Assembly: GCF_014837245.1 (NCBI RefSeq)
Contig: NZ_JACYFU010000002.1
Span: forward strand, 124,001-188,000
Direction of reading: 5' to 3'
DNA length: 64,000 nucleotides
DNA from: Devosia oryzisoli
GTDB taxonomy: Bacteria; Pseudomonadota; Alphaproteobacteria; Rhizobiales; Devosiaceae
Shown: in pieces, positions 33,447-42,747 of the stretch
How the letters are laid out: each line of letters begins with the position of its first letter
How positions within the stretch are numbered: position 1 is the first letter of the stretch
Made by a program: the position numbers and the translations under genes
Notes under the pieces: model-generated
What the model was told of the DNA's origin: nothing
The model's input: the letters and a program-made list of their open reading frames with translations, nothing else
The model's database searches: none

Positions 33447-35363
33447 CTAGGAAGTGGTCGCCGCGCGCAGCCGCGTGGAGCGGATGAGGGACTCGGCGGG
33501 AACCTCGACCATCACTTCCAATCCCTCGGCCTTCCAGCGACGCTCGACCTTGCCGCGCATCTGCCCCTCAACGGAAAGTCCCACGAGGCGCGTGCCGAAA
33601 CCCGTATTTTCCGCCGGCATGTCAATCGGCGGTCCGTCGATTTCGCGCCAGACGAGCCTATAAATCTCGCCAGACTCTTCGCCACTGATCTCGACGCGCC
33701 CACCTTCGGTGGAGAGCGCCCCGTACTTGGCAGCGTTTGTGGCGAGTTCGTGGAACAGCAGCGCCAAGGGAGTGGCTGCTGCATCATCAACCACCGTGTC
33801 CTGCCCGGTGAACACAACGCGCTGTTGGCTCGCATCCTCGTTGTAGGGGCGCATGAGCCGCTGGATCAGCGCGGACAGCTTTCGAGTGTCCTCGTCAGTG
33901 GAACTGAGGTTGGTGTGCGGCCGAACGAAGTCGTGCGCTTCGCCCAGAGCATGAATGCGCTGCCGCAACTGGTCCGCGAACGGCTTCGCCTCCGGATTGC
34001 TGCGCGCAGACAGCGAAATGATCCCCGTCAGCACGGCAAAGATATTCTTGATGCGGTGGCTGAGTTCTTGAGCCACCAGTTCGCGCTCCTGCGCAGACTG
34101 ACGGGATTCGTGAATGTCGGTGCACGTGCCGATCCAACGCACGATCGTGCCCGAAACGTCCCGGATCGGCAGAGCGCGACCGAGGGTCCAACGGTAGCGG
34201 CCGGAGTGGTGGCGCAGGCGGTATTCGATCTCGTACGGCTCGCCGGTGGCCAGACTGTCGCGCCAGACTGCCCAAGCCCTCTCCTGGTCGTCGGGGTGGA
34301 AAATCGCGTTCCAGGCCGCCCCGTCAGTCGTGCCAACCGGCACGCCGGTGAACTCGTACCAGCGCGCGTTGTAGTAGTCGTGATAGCCGTCAGGAAGCGT
34401 CGACCAGATCATCTGCGGCATGGTGTCCGCCAAGGTCCTGAACCGCAGTTCACTCTCGGCCAGTGCTTCAGCGATCCGCTTCTGCTCGCTGACGTCCATT
34501 ACCACGCCAGGGAATCGAACCGGTGCCCCTTCGCCGTTGAACCGAACCCGGCCGGAAGCGACGATCCAGTGGACGGTGCCGTCGGTGGAAACGACGCGAT
34601 ACTCGGAATGATAGTCTCCGCGGCTCTGCAGTGCGGCCTCTATCTCGGAGCGGACCCTTTCTGCATCATCCGGATGGATGGCAGCGATGAACTCTTCGAC
34701 AGGCACGCCAACTCCGGCTCGAAGCGGATCCAGCCCGTAAAGCCTGGCGAAGCGGTCATCGGCAGTGACGCGATTTTCGACCACGTCCCAATCCCATGTG
34801 CCAACCAGCGAGGAGCCGCCGAGGGCGAGCGACAACCGTTCTTCGCTGCGGGCCAATGCCTTTTCGGCCGTGACACGGTCGGTGATATCGATAACCACGC
34901 ACACGCTGCCCATCGGCTCACCAGCATCGTCGAGCATGGGGCTGTAGTGGAGGTCAAGCCAGACAGGTTCGGGCGCGCCGTGCCGGTTGAGATGCAGTTC
35001 CTGGCGGAGGAGCGTCAGTCCTTCGCCGCGCATGCCCCGCTCAATGTTGGAGCGATTGAAGTCGGCAATTTCAGGCCACGCCTGCTCAGCCGGCAAGCCG
35101 AAGATGTGAGGATGGCGGGGGCCCGCGAACTCGGCGTAGCCCTGATTGTAGATGAGGATGCCTTGCTCACCCACCAGCATGGCCATGGGGGTGCTTGCGA
35201 CCATCATCAGGCGGACAGCGCCCTTGAGACTTTCCGGCCAGCCCGGAACAGGTCCCAGCGGTGTGGCGCCCCAATCATGAGCGTTGAAAAGCTTGAGGGT
35301 TTGATCCCGCTCCAGACGGTCTCGCGTTTCTGGGGAGGCCAGGGGGAATAGGGACCGGGGCAT
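33447..35363 (-). CDS. HWE-family PAS sensor histidine kinase
   Basis: A 638-residue soluble kinase with three PAS-type segments (about 25-145, 160-285 and 290-415; the last has the PAC motif YRWTLGRALPIRD) followed by an HWE kinase domain. The H-box ELSHRIKNIFAVLTGI is at about 440, HELATNAAKYGALS is the N-box, and the G1-like RLVWREIDGP supplies the W-x-E that names the family. No membrane segment is visible, so it senses a cytoplasmic signal or binds a ligand in PAS. The partner is probably the convergent receiver. Start at 35363 (MPRSLFPLA) fits a GCAGGAA just upstream; an ATG at 35417 in frame would add 18 residues. Confidence 0.9.
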   Translation of the reverse strand: MPRSLFPLASPETRDRLERDQTLKLFNAHDWGATPLGPVPGWPESLKGAVRLMMVASTPMAMLVGEQGILIYNQGYAEFAGPRHPHIFGLPAEQAWPEIADFNRSNIERGMRGEGLTLLRQELHLNRHGAPEPVWLDLHYSPMLDDAGEPMGSVCVVIDITDRVTAEKALARSEERLSLALGGSSLVGTWDWDVVENRVTADDRFARLYGLDPLRAGVGVPVEEFIAAIHPDDAERVRSEIEAALQSRGDYHSEYRVVSTDGTVHWIVASGRVRFNGEGAPVRFPGVVMDVSEQKRIAEALAESELRFRTLADTMPQMIWSTLPDGYHDYYNARWYEFTGVPVGTTDGAAWNAIFHPDDQERAWAVWRDSLATGEPYEIEYRLRHHSGRYRWTLGRALPIRDVSGTIVRWIGTCTDIHESRQSAQERELVAQELSHRIKNIFAVLTGIISLSARSNPEAKPFADQLRQRIHALGEAHDFVRPHTNLSSTDEDTRKLSALIQRLMRPYNEDASQQRVVFTGQDTVVDDAAATPLALLFHELATNAAKYGALSTEGGRVEISGEESGEIYRLVWREIDGPPIDMPAENTGFGTRLVGLSVEGQMRGKVERRWKAEGLEVMVEVPAESLIRSTRLRAATTS

Positions 35364-35465
35364 TTCCTGCTCTTGGTGGCTCTCGCATAAAGGCGCAATG
35401 CCTGAACGCAACGCCATGTCCCATAACGCGTGTTATTCGCAGGAGTTCAACCGGCGGATTGGCAT

Positions 35466-36842
35466 TTATTCGCCGGCCGCGCGCTGTTCCCGCGGCGGTT
35501 TTTGTGCATGCACTTCCTCTGCCACGAGGAAGGCAAGTTCCAGCGCCTGGCTCGCGTTGAGGCGCGGGTCGCAATAGGTGTGATAGCGGTCCGAAAGCGA
35601 GGCCTCGGTGACGGCGGATACGCCGCCGACGCACTCAGTTACGTCGTCACCGGTCATCTCGATGTGGACACCGCCGGCATAGGTGCCCATTTCGCGGTGG
35701 ACATCGAAGAAATTCTTCACCTCGGAGAGGACGCGATCAAACGGCCGCGTCTTGAACCCCGTCGACGCCTTGATGGTGTTGCCGTGCATCGGATCACAGC
35801 ACCAGACCACGGTGCGGCCGGCCCTTTGCACCGTCTCGACAAGACGCGGCAGATGCTCGTGCACCTTGTCGGCACCGAAGCGGCAGATGAGGGTGATGCG
35901 ACCGGCCTCATCGGTGGGGTTGAGCCTGTCGAGCAGGCGCAGCAGGTCGTCGCTCGAGAGGCTCGGGCCGCACTTGAGCCCGATGGGATTGTTGATGCCG
36001 GCGAAGTACTCGACATGGGCCCCATCTGGCTGACGGGTGCGGTCCCCTATCCAGAGCATGTGTCCAGAGGTGGCGTACCAATTGTTCGAGATGGAGTCCC
36101 GGCGGGTGAGCGCCTGCTCGTAACCGAGCAGCAGCGCCTCATGACTGGTGTAGAAGCTGGTCTGCTTGAGCGCGGGCGTATTTTCCGGAGTCAGACCGAG
36201 GGCGCCCATGAAAGTGATGGCTTCGTCGATCTTGCGCGCCACTTCCTCGTAGCGTGCATTCCAGTTTGAGCCTTTCATGAAGCCCATCGTCCACTCGTGA
36301 ATGCGGGTGAGCTCTGCGTAACCACCGCTCGAAAAGGCGCGCAGGAGGTTGAGCGTGGCGGCGGACTGACGATAGGCCTGCAGCATCCGATCCGGATTGG
36401 GGACGCGCGAGGATTCGGTAAAGGCGATGTCGTTGATGATGTCGCCGCGGTAGCTCGGCAGTTCCACGCCATCGATGGTTTCGGTGTCGGCGGAGCGCGG
36501 CTTGGCGAACTGACCGGCAACGCGGCCGACCTTCACCACCGGCTTTGACGCACCGTGCGTCAGCACCAGCGCCATCTGCAGGAAGACGCGGAAGAAATCG
36601 CGGATATGATCGGCGCCATGTTCGGCAAAGCTTTCGGCGCAGTCCCCACCCTGGAGCAGGAACGCCTCTCCGCGCGCCACCGCCGCCAGCCGCTGCTTCA
36701 ACTCTCGCGCTTCGCCGGCAAAGACCAGCGGCGGGAACGTCGCCAATTGGCGCTCGGCCTCTTCGAGAGCAACAGGGTCGGGGTATGCCGGCACTTGCAG
36801 GATCGGCTTGTCGCGCCAGGAACTGGGGGTCCAATCGGTCAT
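35466..36842 (-). CDS. Class II DAHP synthase
   Basis: A 458-residue 3-deoxy-7-phosphoheptulonate synthase of the plant-like class II type, the first step of the shikimate pathway from PEP and erythrose-4-phosphate. Class II hallmarks: [17 protein letters not shown] at the start, [11 protein letters not shown] (PEP-site region), [13 protein letters not shown], and [13 protein letters not shown] near residue 350 with metal ligands. ATG at 36842 matches the family start. Length is normal. It follows gor on the same strand with 78 bases between; a weak hairpin lies in that gap. Confidence 0.95.
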   Translation of the reverse strand: MTDWTPSSWRDKPILQVPAYPDPVALEEAERQLATFPPLVFAGEARELKQRLAAVARGEAFLLQGGDCAESFAEHGADHIRDFFRVFLQMALVLTHGASKPVVKVGRVAGQFAKPRSADTETIDGVELPSYRGDIINDIAFTESSRVPNPDRMLQAYRQSAATLNLLRAFSSGGYAELTRIHEWTMGFMKGSNWNARYEEVARKIDEAITFMGALGLTPENTPALKQTSFYTSHEALLLGYEQALTRRDSISNNWYATSGHMLWIGDRTRQPDGAHVEYFAGINNPIGLKCGPSLSSDDLLRLLDRLNPTDEAGRITLICRFGADKVHEHLPRLVETVQRAGRTVVWCCDPMHGNTIKASTGFKTRPFDRVLSEVKNFFDVHREMGTYAGGVHIEMTGDDVTECVGGVSAVTEASLSDRYHTYCDPRLNASQALELAFLVAEEVHAQKPPREQRAAGE

Positions 36843-36910
36843 CGTCGCCTCGCTGCAGCTGCGCACATCACGCCTGCGGGCGATCTAGCAAGTCCACCCT
36901 GCCCTGCCAA

Positions 36911-36930
36911 GACAAAAGGGTCAGACCCTC
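36911..36930 (-). terminator. Weak hairpin spanning the gor stop codon
   Basis: On the minus strand GGGTC-T-GACCC (36928-36918) with the gor TGA in the loop, followed by TTTTGTCTT. The stem is only 4-6 bp, so this is at best a partial terminator between gor and the DAHP synthase gene. Confidence 0.3.
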
Positions 36931-38294
36931 TTGCAATCGCGATAGGAATAGCTGGGGGATTTGAACGTCACCAGCTCTTCGCCGGCGGAAGGATGAAGCG
37001 CCATCGTCCGATCCAGATCCTTCTTGCTCGCCCCCATGCTCATGGCGATGGCTGCCATCTGGATCATCTCGGCAGCGCCCGGCCCGAGAATGTGGATACC
37101 CAGCACCTTGCCCTCGTCCTTCTCGGTGATGAGCTTGATGATCATGCGCTCCGTGCGGTCGGACAGCGTGTTGATCATGGGTCGGAAGCGGGCGACGTAG
37201 ACGTCGATGTCGCCATGCGTGGACGCTTCCGCCTCTGTCAGGCCGACGGTTCCGATCTCGGGATCAGAGAAAACGGCCGTCGGGATCAGGGAATGATCGA
37301 CGGCGAGCGGGTTGTTGTTGAACACCGTCTCAGCAAAATACCAGCCTTCCCTGATGGCCACCGGGGTCAACTGCGCGCGCCCTGTCACGTCGCCCACGGC
37401 ATAGATGGACGGCACGGAGGACTGGGAATACTGGTCGACCGCGATTGCTCCGGTTTCATCGACCTTCACTCCCGCAGTTTCCAAACCCAGGCCGCCGATA
37501 TTCGGCCGCCTGCCCGTGGCGAACATGACCGCTCCGAAGGGTGCGCTGACCCCATCGCTGAATGTGGCCAAGATGTCCTCGCCTGATCTTTCGAGGCGAG
37601 TGAGGTTGGTCTGGTAGATGATCCGGATGCCACGCTCGATCAACCCGGCCTCAAGGCCTCGGCGCATGTCCTCATCGAAGCCGCGCAGGATGCAGTCGCC
37701 GCGATAGATGATGGCGGTGTTGACGCCCAGACCGGCAAAGATGGTCGCGAACTCGACGGCAACATAGCCTCCTCCTTCGATCAGGATCGAATGCGGCAGG
37801 GCCGGAAGGTCGAAGGCCTCGTTCGAGGTAATGCCCAGTTCGGCACCCGGGATGTCCGGAATGAATGGATGACCGCCGGTGGCGATCAGCAGATATTTCG
37901 ACGTCAGCTCGCGTCCGTCCGACTGAAGCCTGAGGCTGTGCGGGCTGGTGACTACCGCGCGATCCTTGATGATTTCGACGCCGGGCTTCTCCAGATTGGC
38001 CGTATAGCCATGCTCGAGCCGCGTGATTTCCTTTTCCTTGGCCGCGACGAGCGTTGGCCAATCGAAGCTGGCATCCACCTGCCAGCCGAAACTGGAGGCG
38101 ACATCGAACTGGTCACGAAAACGGCTGGCATAGACATAAAGCTTCTTGGGCACGCAGCCGCGGATCACGCAGGTGCCACCGACCCGGAATTCCTCGATGA
38201 TCGCGACCTTGGCGCCATAGGTGGCGGCCATGCGGGCAGCGCGCACGCCGCCGGACCCGGCGCCGATCACCAGGAGATCATAATCGTAATCCAT
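36921..38294 (-). CDS. gor: Glutathione-disulfide reductase
   Basis: A 457-residue FAD flavoprotein of the pyridine nucleotide-disulfide reductase family. FAD-binding GAGSGGVRAARMAATYG, the redox-active disulfide in GGTCVIRGCVPKKLYVYAS (C-x4-C with the glutathione-reductase-type following residues), the second Rossmann motif EGGGYVAVEFATIFAGLG, and the C-terminal HPSAGEELVT with the active-site His are present. It keeps glutathione reduced with NADPH and belongs to the oxidant-defence group here. ATG at 38294. Position after rpiA and the DUF2059 gene is a common arrangement in Hyphomicrobiales. Confidence 0.93.
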   Translation of the reverse strand: MDYDYDLLVIGAGSGGVRAARMAATYGAKVAIIEEFRVGGTCVIRGCVPKKLYVYASRFRDQFDVASSFGWQVDASFDWPTLVAAKEKEITRLEHGYTANLEKPGVEIIKDRAVVTSPHSLRLQSDGRELTSKYLLIATGGHPFIPDIPGAELGITSNEAFDLPALPHSILIEGGGYVAVEFATIFAGLGVNTAIIYRGDCILRGFDEDMRRGLEAGLIERGIRIIYQTNLTRLERSGEDILATFSDGVSAPFGAVMFATGRRPNIGGLGLETAGVKVDETGAIAVDQYSQSSVPSIYAVGDVTGRAQLTPVAIREGWYFAETVFNNNPLAVDHSLIPTAVFSDPEIGTVGLTEAEASTHGDIDVYVARFRPMINTLSDRTERMIIKLITEKDEGKVLGIHILGPGAAEMIQMAAIAMSMGASKKDLDRTMALHPSAGEELVTFKSPSYSYRDCKRV

Positions 38295-38370
38295 GCCTGC
38301 CCCCATTCGACAGCGCCGCCGCACCGCCACCCATCGTTAATCGCCGATGAATATGGTGAGGGGCGTAGAT

Positions 38371-38397
38371 AAAAAAAGACCCCGCCTTGGCGGGGTC
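38371..38397 (-). terminator. Intrinsic terminator of DUF2059 gene
   Basis: On the minus strand a stem GACCCCGCC/GGCGGGGTC (38397-38378) followed by TTTTTTT, 23 bases after the DUF2059 stop. It should separate rpiA-DUF2059 from gor. Confidence 0.92.
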
Positions 38398-38420
38398 CGT
38401 AAAACAAGCCACAGGCCTGC

Positions 38421-38948
38421 TTAGATTTCAACGCCTTGCGCGCGCAGCTCAGCCCGAACCTTGGCGAAGAACTCGCGCTTGAGGTTGTTGGTGAACACCT
38501 GCATCACGCGCTGCAAATCGGTGTTGAGCTCGGAATTGGCCGAGGCCAGCTTTTGCCCTGTCGGGGAGGAGTAGAAATCGACAATCTGCTGCAGCTCTTC
38601 CATGGAGAAGCGCGTAGCATAGACGCGCGCGAACTGATCGAGCAGTTCGCCCTTCTGGCCCTTATACCCCTCGATCACCTTCGTAATGGCGTCGTTGGTC
38701 TTGTCCATTATTTCAGGATTTTGCTGAACGATCTGCCGCATCGTCTCGATGCCGGTCTCAACGATCGTGGTTTCATAAATCGCCGAGCGGTCGGTCAAAT
38801 CGACGTATTTGCGCGCCATTGCCAAGGCCTCGGGCGCCACTTCCTGCGCATAGGCCGGGACGGACAAACCGATGAAACCCATGGTCAGTGCCGCAGCGAT
38901 TACAGTTCTCGCGCCGCGCACAAGATTTGCCTTCTTCCAAAATGCCAT
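38421..38948 (-). CDS. Secreted DUF2059 protein
   Basis: A 175-residue protein with a signal peptide (about 1-34, ending ...GLSVPAYA) and a helical DUF2059 domain, whose core is MEELQQIVDFYSSPTGQKLA. The family is periplasmic and of unknown function. ATG at 38948 gives a basic n-region FWKKANLVRGAR before the hydrophobic stretch; an ATG at 38963 is possible. It follows rpiA by 21 bases and is closed by a strong terminator. Confidence 0.9.
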   Translation of the reverse strand: MAFWKKANLVRGARTVIAAALTMGFIGLSVPAYAQEVAPEALAMARKYVDLTDRSAIYETTIVETGIETMRQIVQQNPEIMDKTNDAITKVIEGYKGQKGELLDQFARVYATRFSMEELQQIVDFYSSPTGQKLASANSELNTDLQRVMQVFTNNLKREFFAKVRAELRAQGVEI

Positions 38949-38969
38949 AGTGTGCCGATCCAAGATTGG

Positions 38970-39674
38970 TCAGTTGTTCTTGAGCAGACGTTCTACGCCA
39001 TTTGGCGTGGCTATATAAGCCTTGCTGCACATCCCCAGAAAAAGTCCATGCTGCACGACGCCCGGTATGTCCAGCAGATCCTTCGACAGCGCTTCTGGCT
39101 GCGAAATGCGGCCAAAAAAAGCATCCAGGATCAGGTGGCCGCCATCGGTGACGAAAGCCTGCCCCGTTTCTTCGCCACGCAACCGCAATTCGCCCTGCGC
39201 GCCATGCCGGTCAAGGACGCGCCGAACCGCCCGCCGCGTCGCGCCCAAACCGAAGCGATTGACTTCCACGGGCAGCGGAAAGCGCCCCAGCGCTGGCACG
39301 ACCTTAGACGCATCGGCAATGACGATCATCTCGGCCGAGGCCGCGGCCACGATCTTTTCGCGCAACAAGGCGCCGCCGCCTCCCTTGATGAGGTTGAGCG
39401 CCGGGTCAATCTCGTCAGCGCCGTCGACCGTCAGGTCCAAGCGATCGAGTGTGTCGAGATCGCTCAGCGGAATACCGTTGGAACGGGCTTGCTCGGCCGT
39501 AACCTCCGACGTGGGGACACACAGGACATCGAAGCCATTGCGGACCTTCTCGCCCAGAAGGTCGACAAAGTGCCAGGCCGTGGAGCCGGTCCCCAGGCCG
39601 AGCCGCATGCCGCTCCTCACTTCGCCGAGAGCCTTGGCGGCGGCCGCTCGCTTGAGCTCGTCAGCATTGGTCAT
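38970..39674 (-). CDS. rpiA: Ribose-5-phosphate isomerase A
   Basis: A 234-residue enzyme interconverting ribose-5-phosphate and ribulose-5-phosphate in the pentose phosphate pathway. Motifs: [17 protein letters not shown] (phosphate binding), [32 protein letters not shown] (in parts, with the catalytic D and E) and [16 protein letters not shown] at 39674 (MTNADELKR) is the family start; residues in frame upstream are not conserved. The DUF2059 gene follows at 21 bases. Confidence 0.95.
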   Translation of the reverse strand: MTNADELKRAAAAKALGEVRSGMRLGLGTGSTAWHFVDLLGEKVRNGFDVLCVPTSEVTAEQARSNGIPLSDLDTLDRLDLTVDGADEIDPALNLIKGGGGALLREKIVAAASAEMIVIADASKVVPALGRFPLPVEVNRFGLGATRRAVRRVLDRHGAQGELRLRGEETGQAFVTDGGHLILDAFFGRISQPEALSKDLLDIPGVVQHGLFLGMCSKAYIATPNGVERLLKNN

Positions 39675-39849
39675 GGCATATCCCCCGTTGAGAGGCGTGT
39701 GCCGCTTGGCCGGAAGAGAGTCAAGCATTCGCGCAGGCCGCACCAGTGGCCGAAACAACTTCGACTGTGGCTGGGGCGCAACAGAATTTGGCAAAGCCAG
39801 CAGTAATGTGGCGAAATGGCGACGACGTTCACTTCTCGTGAATCTTCAT

Positions 39850-39870
39850 TGCTCATAAATAGCGTGAGCA
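39850..39870. repeat. Inverted repeat between rpiA and L,D-transpeptidase
   Basis: TGCTCA-N9-TGAGCA (39850-39855 and 39865-39870) lies 43 bases before the transpeptidase start in the 238-bp divergent region. It could be a regulator site; nothing else in the gap is recognisable. Confidence 0.3.
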
Positions 39871-39912
39871 CAGCGCCGAGTCGGGGCGGCACTTCAGAGG
39901 CATTTGGAACGC

Positions 39913-40506
39913 ATGAACAGGTTGAAATTCGCAGCGGCGATCGGTTTGTCCTTGTTAATGTTGGCGACAGCGGTGATGCCGAGCGCCGCAGCGCGCGTCT
40001 ACAATCCGGACACCAATGTCTGGGAAGAAGCCACCGCGGTGGCGACTCGCAGCCGTGGCGTCAGCCCCATCAAGAAGCAGATCGTCGACTACGCCGGCAA
40101 CTACAGACCCGGCACGATCGTCATCGAAACGGGCGAACGCCGTCTGTACCTCGTCCTCGAGGGCGGCAAGGCCTTGAAGTATGGCATCGGCGTCGGGCGC
40201 GAGGGCTTTACCTGGTCTGGCTCCAACCGCATCACCCGCAAGGCGGAGTGGCCAGGCTGGACACCGCCTGCCCAGATGCGCAAGCGCGTGCCGGATTTGC
40301 CGGCCTACATGGAAGGCGGCCCCAACAATCCGCTCGGCGCCCGCGCCCTCTATATCGGGTCGACGCTCTACCGCGTGCACGGCACGTCCGAGCCCTGGTC
40401 GATCGGCCAGGCAGTGTCGTCGGGCTGCATCCGTCTCACCAACGAAGACGTCATCGACCTTTACGACCGCGTGCAGGTCGGCGCCCGGATCATCGTCAAC
40501 CGCTGA
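39913..40506 (+). CDS. L,D-transpeptidase (YkuD family)
   Basis: A 197-residue exported peptidoglycan transpeptidase. A signal peptide covers about 1-24 (LKFAAAIGLSLLMLATAVM, ending near SAAA). The YkuD domain has the catalytic H-x15-SSGCIRL pattern (RVHGTSEPWSIG then AVSSGCIRLTNED; Cys at about 173). Such enzymes make 3-3 cross-links or attach proteins to the wall. ATG at 39913 is chosen over a TTG nine bases upstream. A terminator follows at 40532. Confidence 0.92.
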   Translation: MNRLKFAAAIGLSLLMLATAVMPSAAARVYNPDTNVWEEATAVATRSRGVSPIKKQIVDYAGNYRPGTIVIETGERRLYLVLEGGKALKYGIGVGREGFTWSGSNRITRKAEWPGWTPPAQMRKRVPDLPAYMEGGPNNPLGARALYIGSTLYRVHGTSEPWSIGQAVSSGCIRLTNEDVIDLYDRVQVGARIIVNR

Positions 40507-40531
40507 TCGGTGTGTCGCGTCCTGGATTCAA

Positions 40532-40558
40532 GGCCGCCGCAAGGCGGTCTTTTCGTTT
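40532..40558 (+). terminator. Intrinsic terminator of L,D-transpeptidase gene
   Basis: Stem GGCCGCC/GGCGGTC (one G-U pair) with a GCAA tetraloop, followed by ttttcgttt. Confidence 0.85.
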
Positions 40559-40601
40559 GCCCCGCCTTTGCAGAGAACGTTGTCCCGGCTAGACTGACAC
40601 T

Positions 40602-41615
40602 ATGCCCACAGCTGCCGCCACAGACCGCCCGCTGATCGACCGCTTCGGCCGACGGATCAGCTATCTGCGCATCTCCGTCACCGACCGGTGCGATTTCCGC
40701 TGTGTCTACTGCATGGCCGAAGACATGACCTTCCTGCCGAAGAAGGACGTGCTGAGCTTCGAGGAGGTGGAAACCATCGCCTCGGCCTTCATCGCACGCG
40801 GGACCACCCGTATCCGCCTCACCGGGGGGGAGCCGCTGGTGCGCCGCGATATCATGGACCTGGTCGAAACGATGGGACGGAGGATCGGCCACGGGCTCGA
40901 TGAGTTGACACTCACAACGAATGGTAGTCAGCTTTCACGGCATGCAGAAGGCCTCTTCGTCTCTGGCGTTCGCCGGATCAACGTTTCCCTCGATACGCTG
41001 GACAGGAACCGTTTTGCAGCCATCACGCGCCGCGACAGGCTGGCCGACGTTCTGGCAGGCATAGACGCAGCACAGGCCGCAGGTCTGGCGGTCAAGATCA
41101 ACATGGTCGCCATGCGGGGCGTCAACGACGATGAGATAGAAGGCATGATGGCCTGGGCTCATGGCCGCGGTATGGGTCTGACCCTGATCGAGGGGATGCC
41201 GCTGGGCGAGGTGGGGATAGACCGCGTGGAGAGCTACCTGCCCCTGCGGGAACTCCATGCGTCACTTTCGAAACGCTATACCTTTTCCCCAATGGCCAAG
41301 ACCACGGGCGGTCCCGCGCGCTATGTGCACGTCGCAGAGACTGGGGGCACGCTGGGCTTCATCACGCCCATGAGTCACAATTTCTGCGAAAGCTGCAATC
41401 GGGTGCGACTAACCGCAACCGGTCAGCTCTTCCTGTGTCTCGGCCAAGACGATCAGGTGAACCTACGCGATGCACTTCGCGATGGTGGCGTTGCCGCGCT
41501 CGATGGCGCGCTCGATCACGCCATGGCCATCAAGCCCAAGGGGCATGACTTCATCCTGGACAGGGACCACGCCGCGCCGGCCGTTGCCCGGCACATGAGC
41601 GTGACGGGCGGCTGA
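40602..41615 (+). CDS. moaA: GTP 3',8-cyclase (molybdenum cofactor synthesis)
   Basis: A 337-residue radical-SAM enzyme that starts molybdopterin synthesis from GTP. The N-terminal cluster motif C-x3-C-x2-C is in [15 protein letters not shown], the C-terminal cluster in [20 protein letters not shown], and the required C-terminal Gly-Gly is present (...SVTGG). Length is normal. No other moa or mog genes are in the window. Its stop directly abuts the stop of the convergent VOC gene with no spacer. Confidence 0.95.
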   Translation: MPTAAATDRPLIDRFGRRISYLRISVTDRCDFRCVYCMAEDMTFLPKKDVLSFEEVETIASAFIARGTTRIRLTGGEPLVRRDIMDLVETMGRRIGHGLDELTLTTNGSQLSRHAEGLFVSGVRRINVSLDTLDRNRFAAITRRDRLADVLAGIDAAQAAGLAVKINMVAMRGVNDDEIEGMMAWAHGRGMGLTLIEGMPLGEVGIDRVESYLPLRELHASLSKRYTFSPMAKTTGGPARYVHVAETGGTLGFITPMSHNFCESCNRVRLTATGQLFLCLGQDDQVNLRDALRDGGVAALDGALDHAMAIKPKGHDFILDRDHAAPAVARHMSVTGG

Positions 41616-42023
41616 TCAGTTGCGCCCCTCGGCGCGCTCAGCCAGTTCCACCAGGATCCCGTCTCCGTCACGCACAAAGGCCACCCGCTTCAGCATCTCG
41701 CGATTGATGGCATCGCGCGGCTTTTCCACGATTTCGACACCGGCATCGACCAGCCGCTGAAAAACGGCGTCGATATCGTCGAACGCGAAGGTCAGGTGTC
41801 GCATACCTGCCTCGTGCGGCGGCACATCCCGGAAGCGGCCGATTTCCTGTGCCTTGGGCGCGAAAACCTCGAGCATGCCCGCGCCGGTATCGAAGAAAGC
41901 CATCTCGCCAAATTCCGTCTGGCGCCGCAAGGCCAGGGTCAGACCGAGCAACTCGCAATAGAAATGGATGGTCCGGTCGAGGTCGCCGGAGGTCATGCCG
42001 ACATGTTCAAAGCCGCGCAGCAT
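41616..42023 (-). CDS. VOC-family (lactoylglutathione lyase-like) protein
   Basis: A 135-residue VOC domain with the two metal-binding ends GFEHVGMTSGDLDRTIHFYCEL and VRDGDGILVELAE. The sequence resembles glyoxalase I-like proteins, but the GloA glutathione-site residues cannot be confirmed by eye. Its ATG overlaps the stop of the Lrp gene (TAATG), so the two are one transcription unit. Confidence 0.87.
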   Translation of the reverse strand: MLRGFEHVGMTSGDLDRTIHFYCELLGLTLALRRQTEFGEMAFFDTGAGMLEVFAPKAQEIGRFRDVPPHEAGMRHLTFAFDDIDAVFQRLVDAGVEIVEKPRDAINREMLKRVAFVRDGDGILVELAERAEGRN

Positions 42024-42511
42024 TACTTGTCGTCATCCACTACAATGGCAAAATCGAGCGGCAGCGCCGTCGTGTATTTGATCTGGCCCATGGCAAAAGC
42101 GGAACTGACGTCGGTCAGATTGATTTTGCTGATCAGCCGTTTGTAGAACGTGTCATAGGCGCCGATATCAGGCACCACCACGCGCATCAGATAGTCCACG
42201 TCGCCGCTCATCCGGTAGAATTCCACCACCTCGGGAAACTCCTCGATCACTCCGGAGAATTTCCGCATCCACGCGTCGTTGTGCTCGTTGGTCTTGACCG
42301 AGACGAAGACCGTGACGCCGACATTGACCTTGTTCGGATCGAGCACGGCGACGCGGCGCTGGATCACGCCATCCTCTTCCATTTTCTGAATACGCCGCCA
42401 GCACGGCGTGGTCGAAAGCCCGACCTTGCGGCCGATTTCCGCCACCGGCATCGTCGCATCCTTTTGCAGGAGCGTCAGAATTTTGCGGTCGATCTTGTCC
42501 AGAGCCATCAC
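42023..42511 (-). CDS. Lrp/AsnC-family transcriptional regulator
   Basis: A 162-residue Lrp-type regulator: N-terminal HTH (LDKIDRKILTLLQKDATMPV, then GLSTTPCWRRIQKMEEDGVI) and C-terminal RAM domain (VFVSVKTNEH, MSGDVDYLMRVVVPD) that senses amino acids and drives oligomerisation. The adjacent VOC gene is coupled to it. The inverted repeat GCAAT-AAA-ATTGC 82 bases upstream (42593-42605) could be its own site. Ligand unknown. Confidence 0.92.
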   Translation of the reverse strand: MMALDKIDRKILTLLQKDATMPVAEIGRKVGLSTTPCWRRIQKMEEDGVIQRRVAVLDPNKVNVGVTVFVSVKTNEHNDAWMRKFSGVIEEFPEVVEFYRMSGDVDYLMRVVVPDIGAYDTFYKRLISKINLTDVSSAFAMGQIKYTTALPLDFAIVVDDDK

Positions 42512-42592
42512 AGCCTCGCGAAATCAGATTTTGTCCGCGCCCGATTATTGCCCCCAAGCGCGGCTCCTGACTGCCACATCAGGCTGTTCGGC

Positions 42593-42605
42593 GCAATAAA
42601 ATTGC
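42593..42605. promoter_or_regulatory. Candidate Lrp-type operator
   Basis: GCAAT-AAA-ATTGC, a perfect 5-bp inverted repeat with AT-rich spacer, in the divergent region between the Lrp gene and the sensor kinase gene. Confidence 0.35.
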
Positions 42606-42640
42606 CGAGCCCGATTTTGGGCACGGGCGGTAGGAAGCGG

Positions 42641-42670
42641 TTAACCATACCCGTTTGCCCACCGTTAACC
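42641..42670. promoter_or_regulatory. Two CtrA-like half sites before sensor kinase
   Basis: TTAACCAT (42641-42648) and TTAACC (42665-42670), 24 bases apart, match the CtrA half-site TTAACCAT. They lie about 80-105 bases upstream of the kinase start. A full TTAA-N7-TTAA site is not present. Cell-cycle control is therefore only a possibility. Confidence 0.35.
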
Positions 42671-42747
42671 ACGGCCACCCTAATGTCCGAACGCAAGCGT
42701 AGCGATTGTGTTTTCTTTCGCATTGTTGAGTAACGAGTAAAAGTCCC

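Noticed and set aside
34500-34530. tRNA-like stretch with a T-loop-like sequence
   Set aside because: It lies inside a conserved PAS segment of the HWE kinase gene and no cloverleaf arms can be formed around it.
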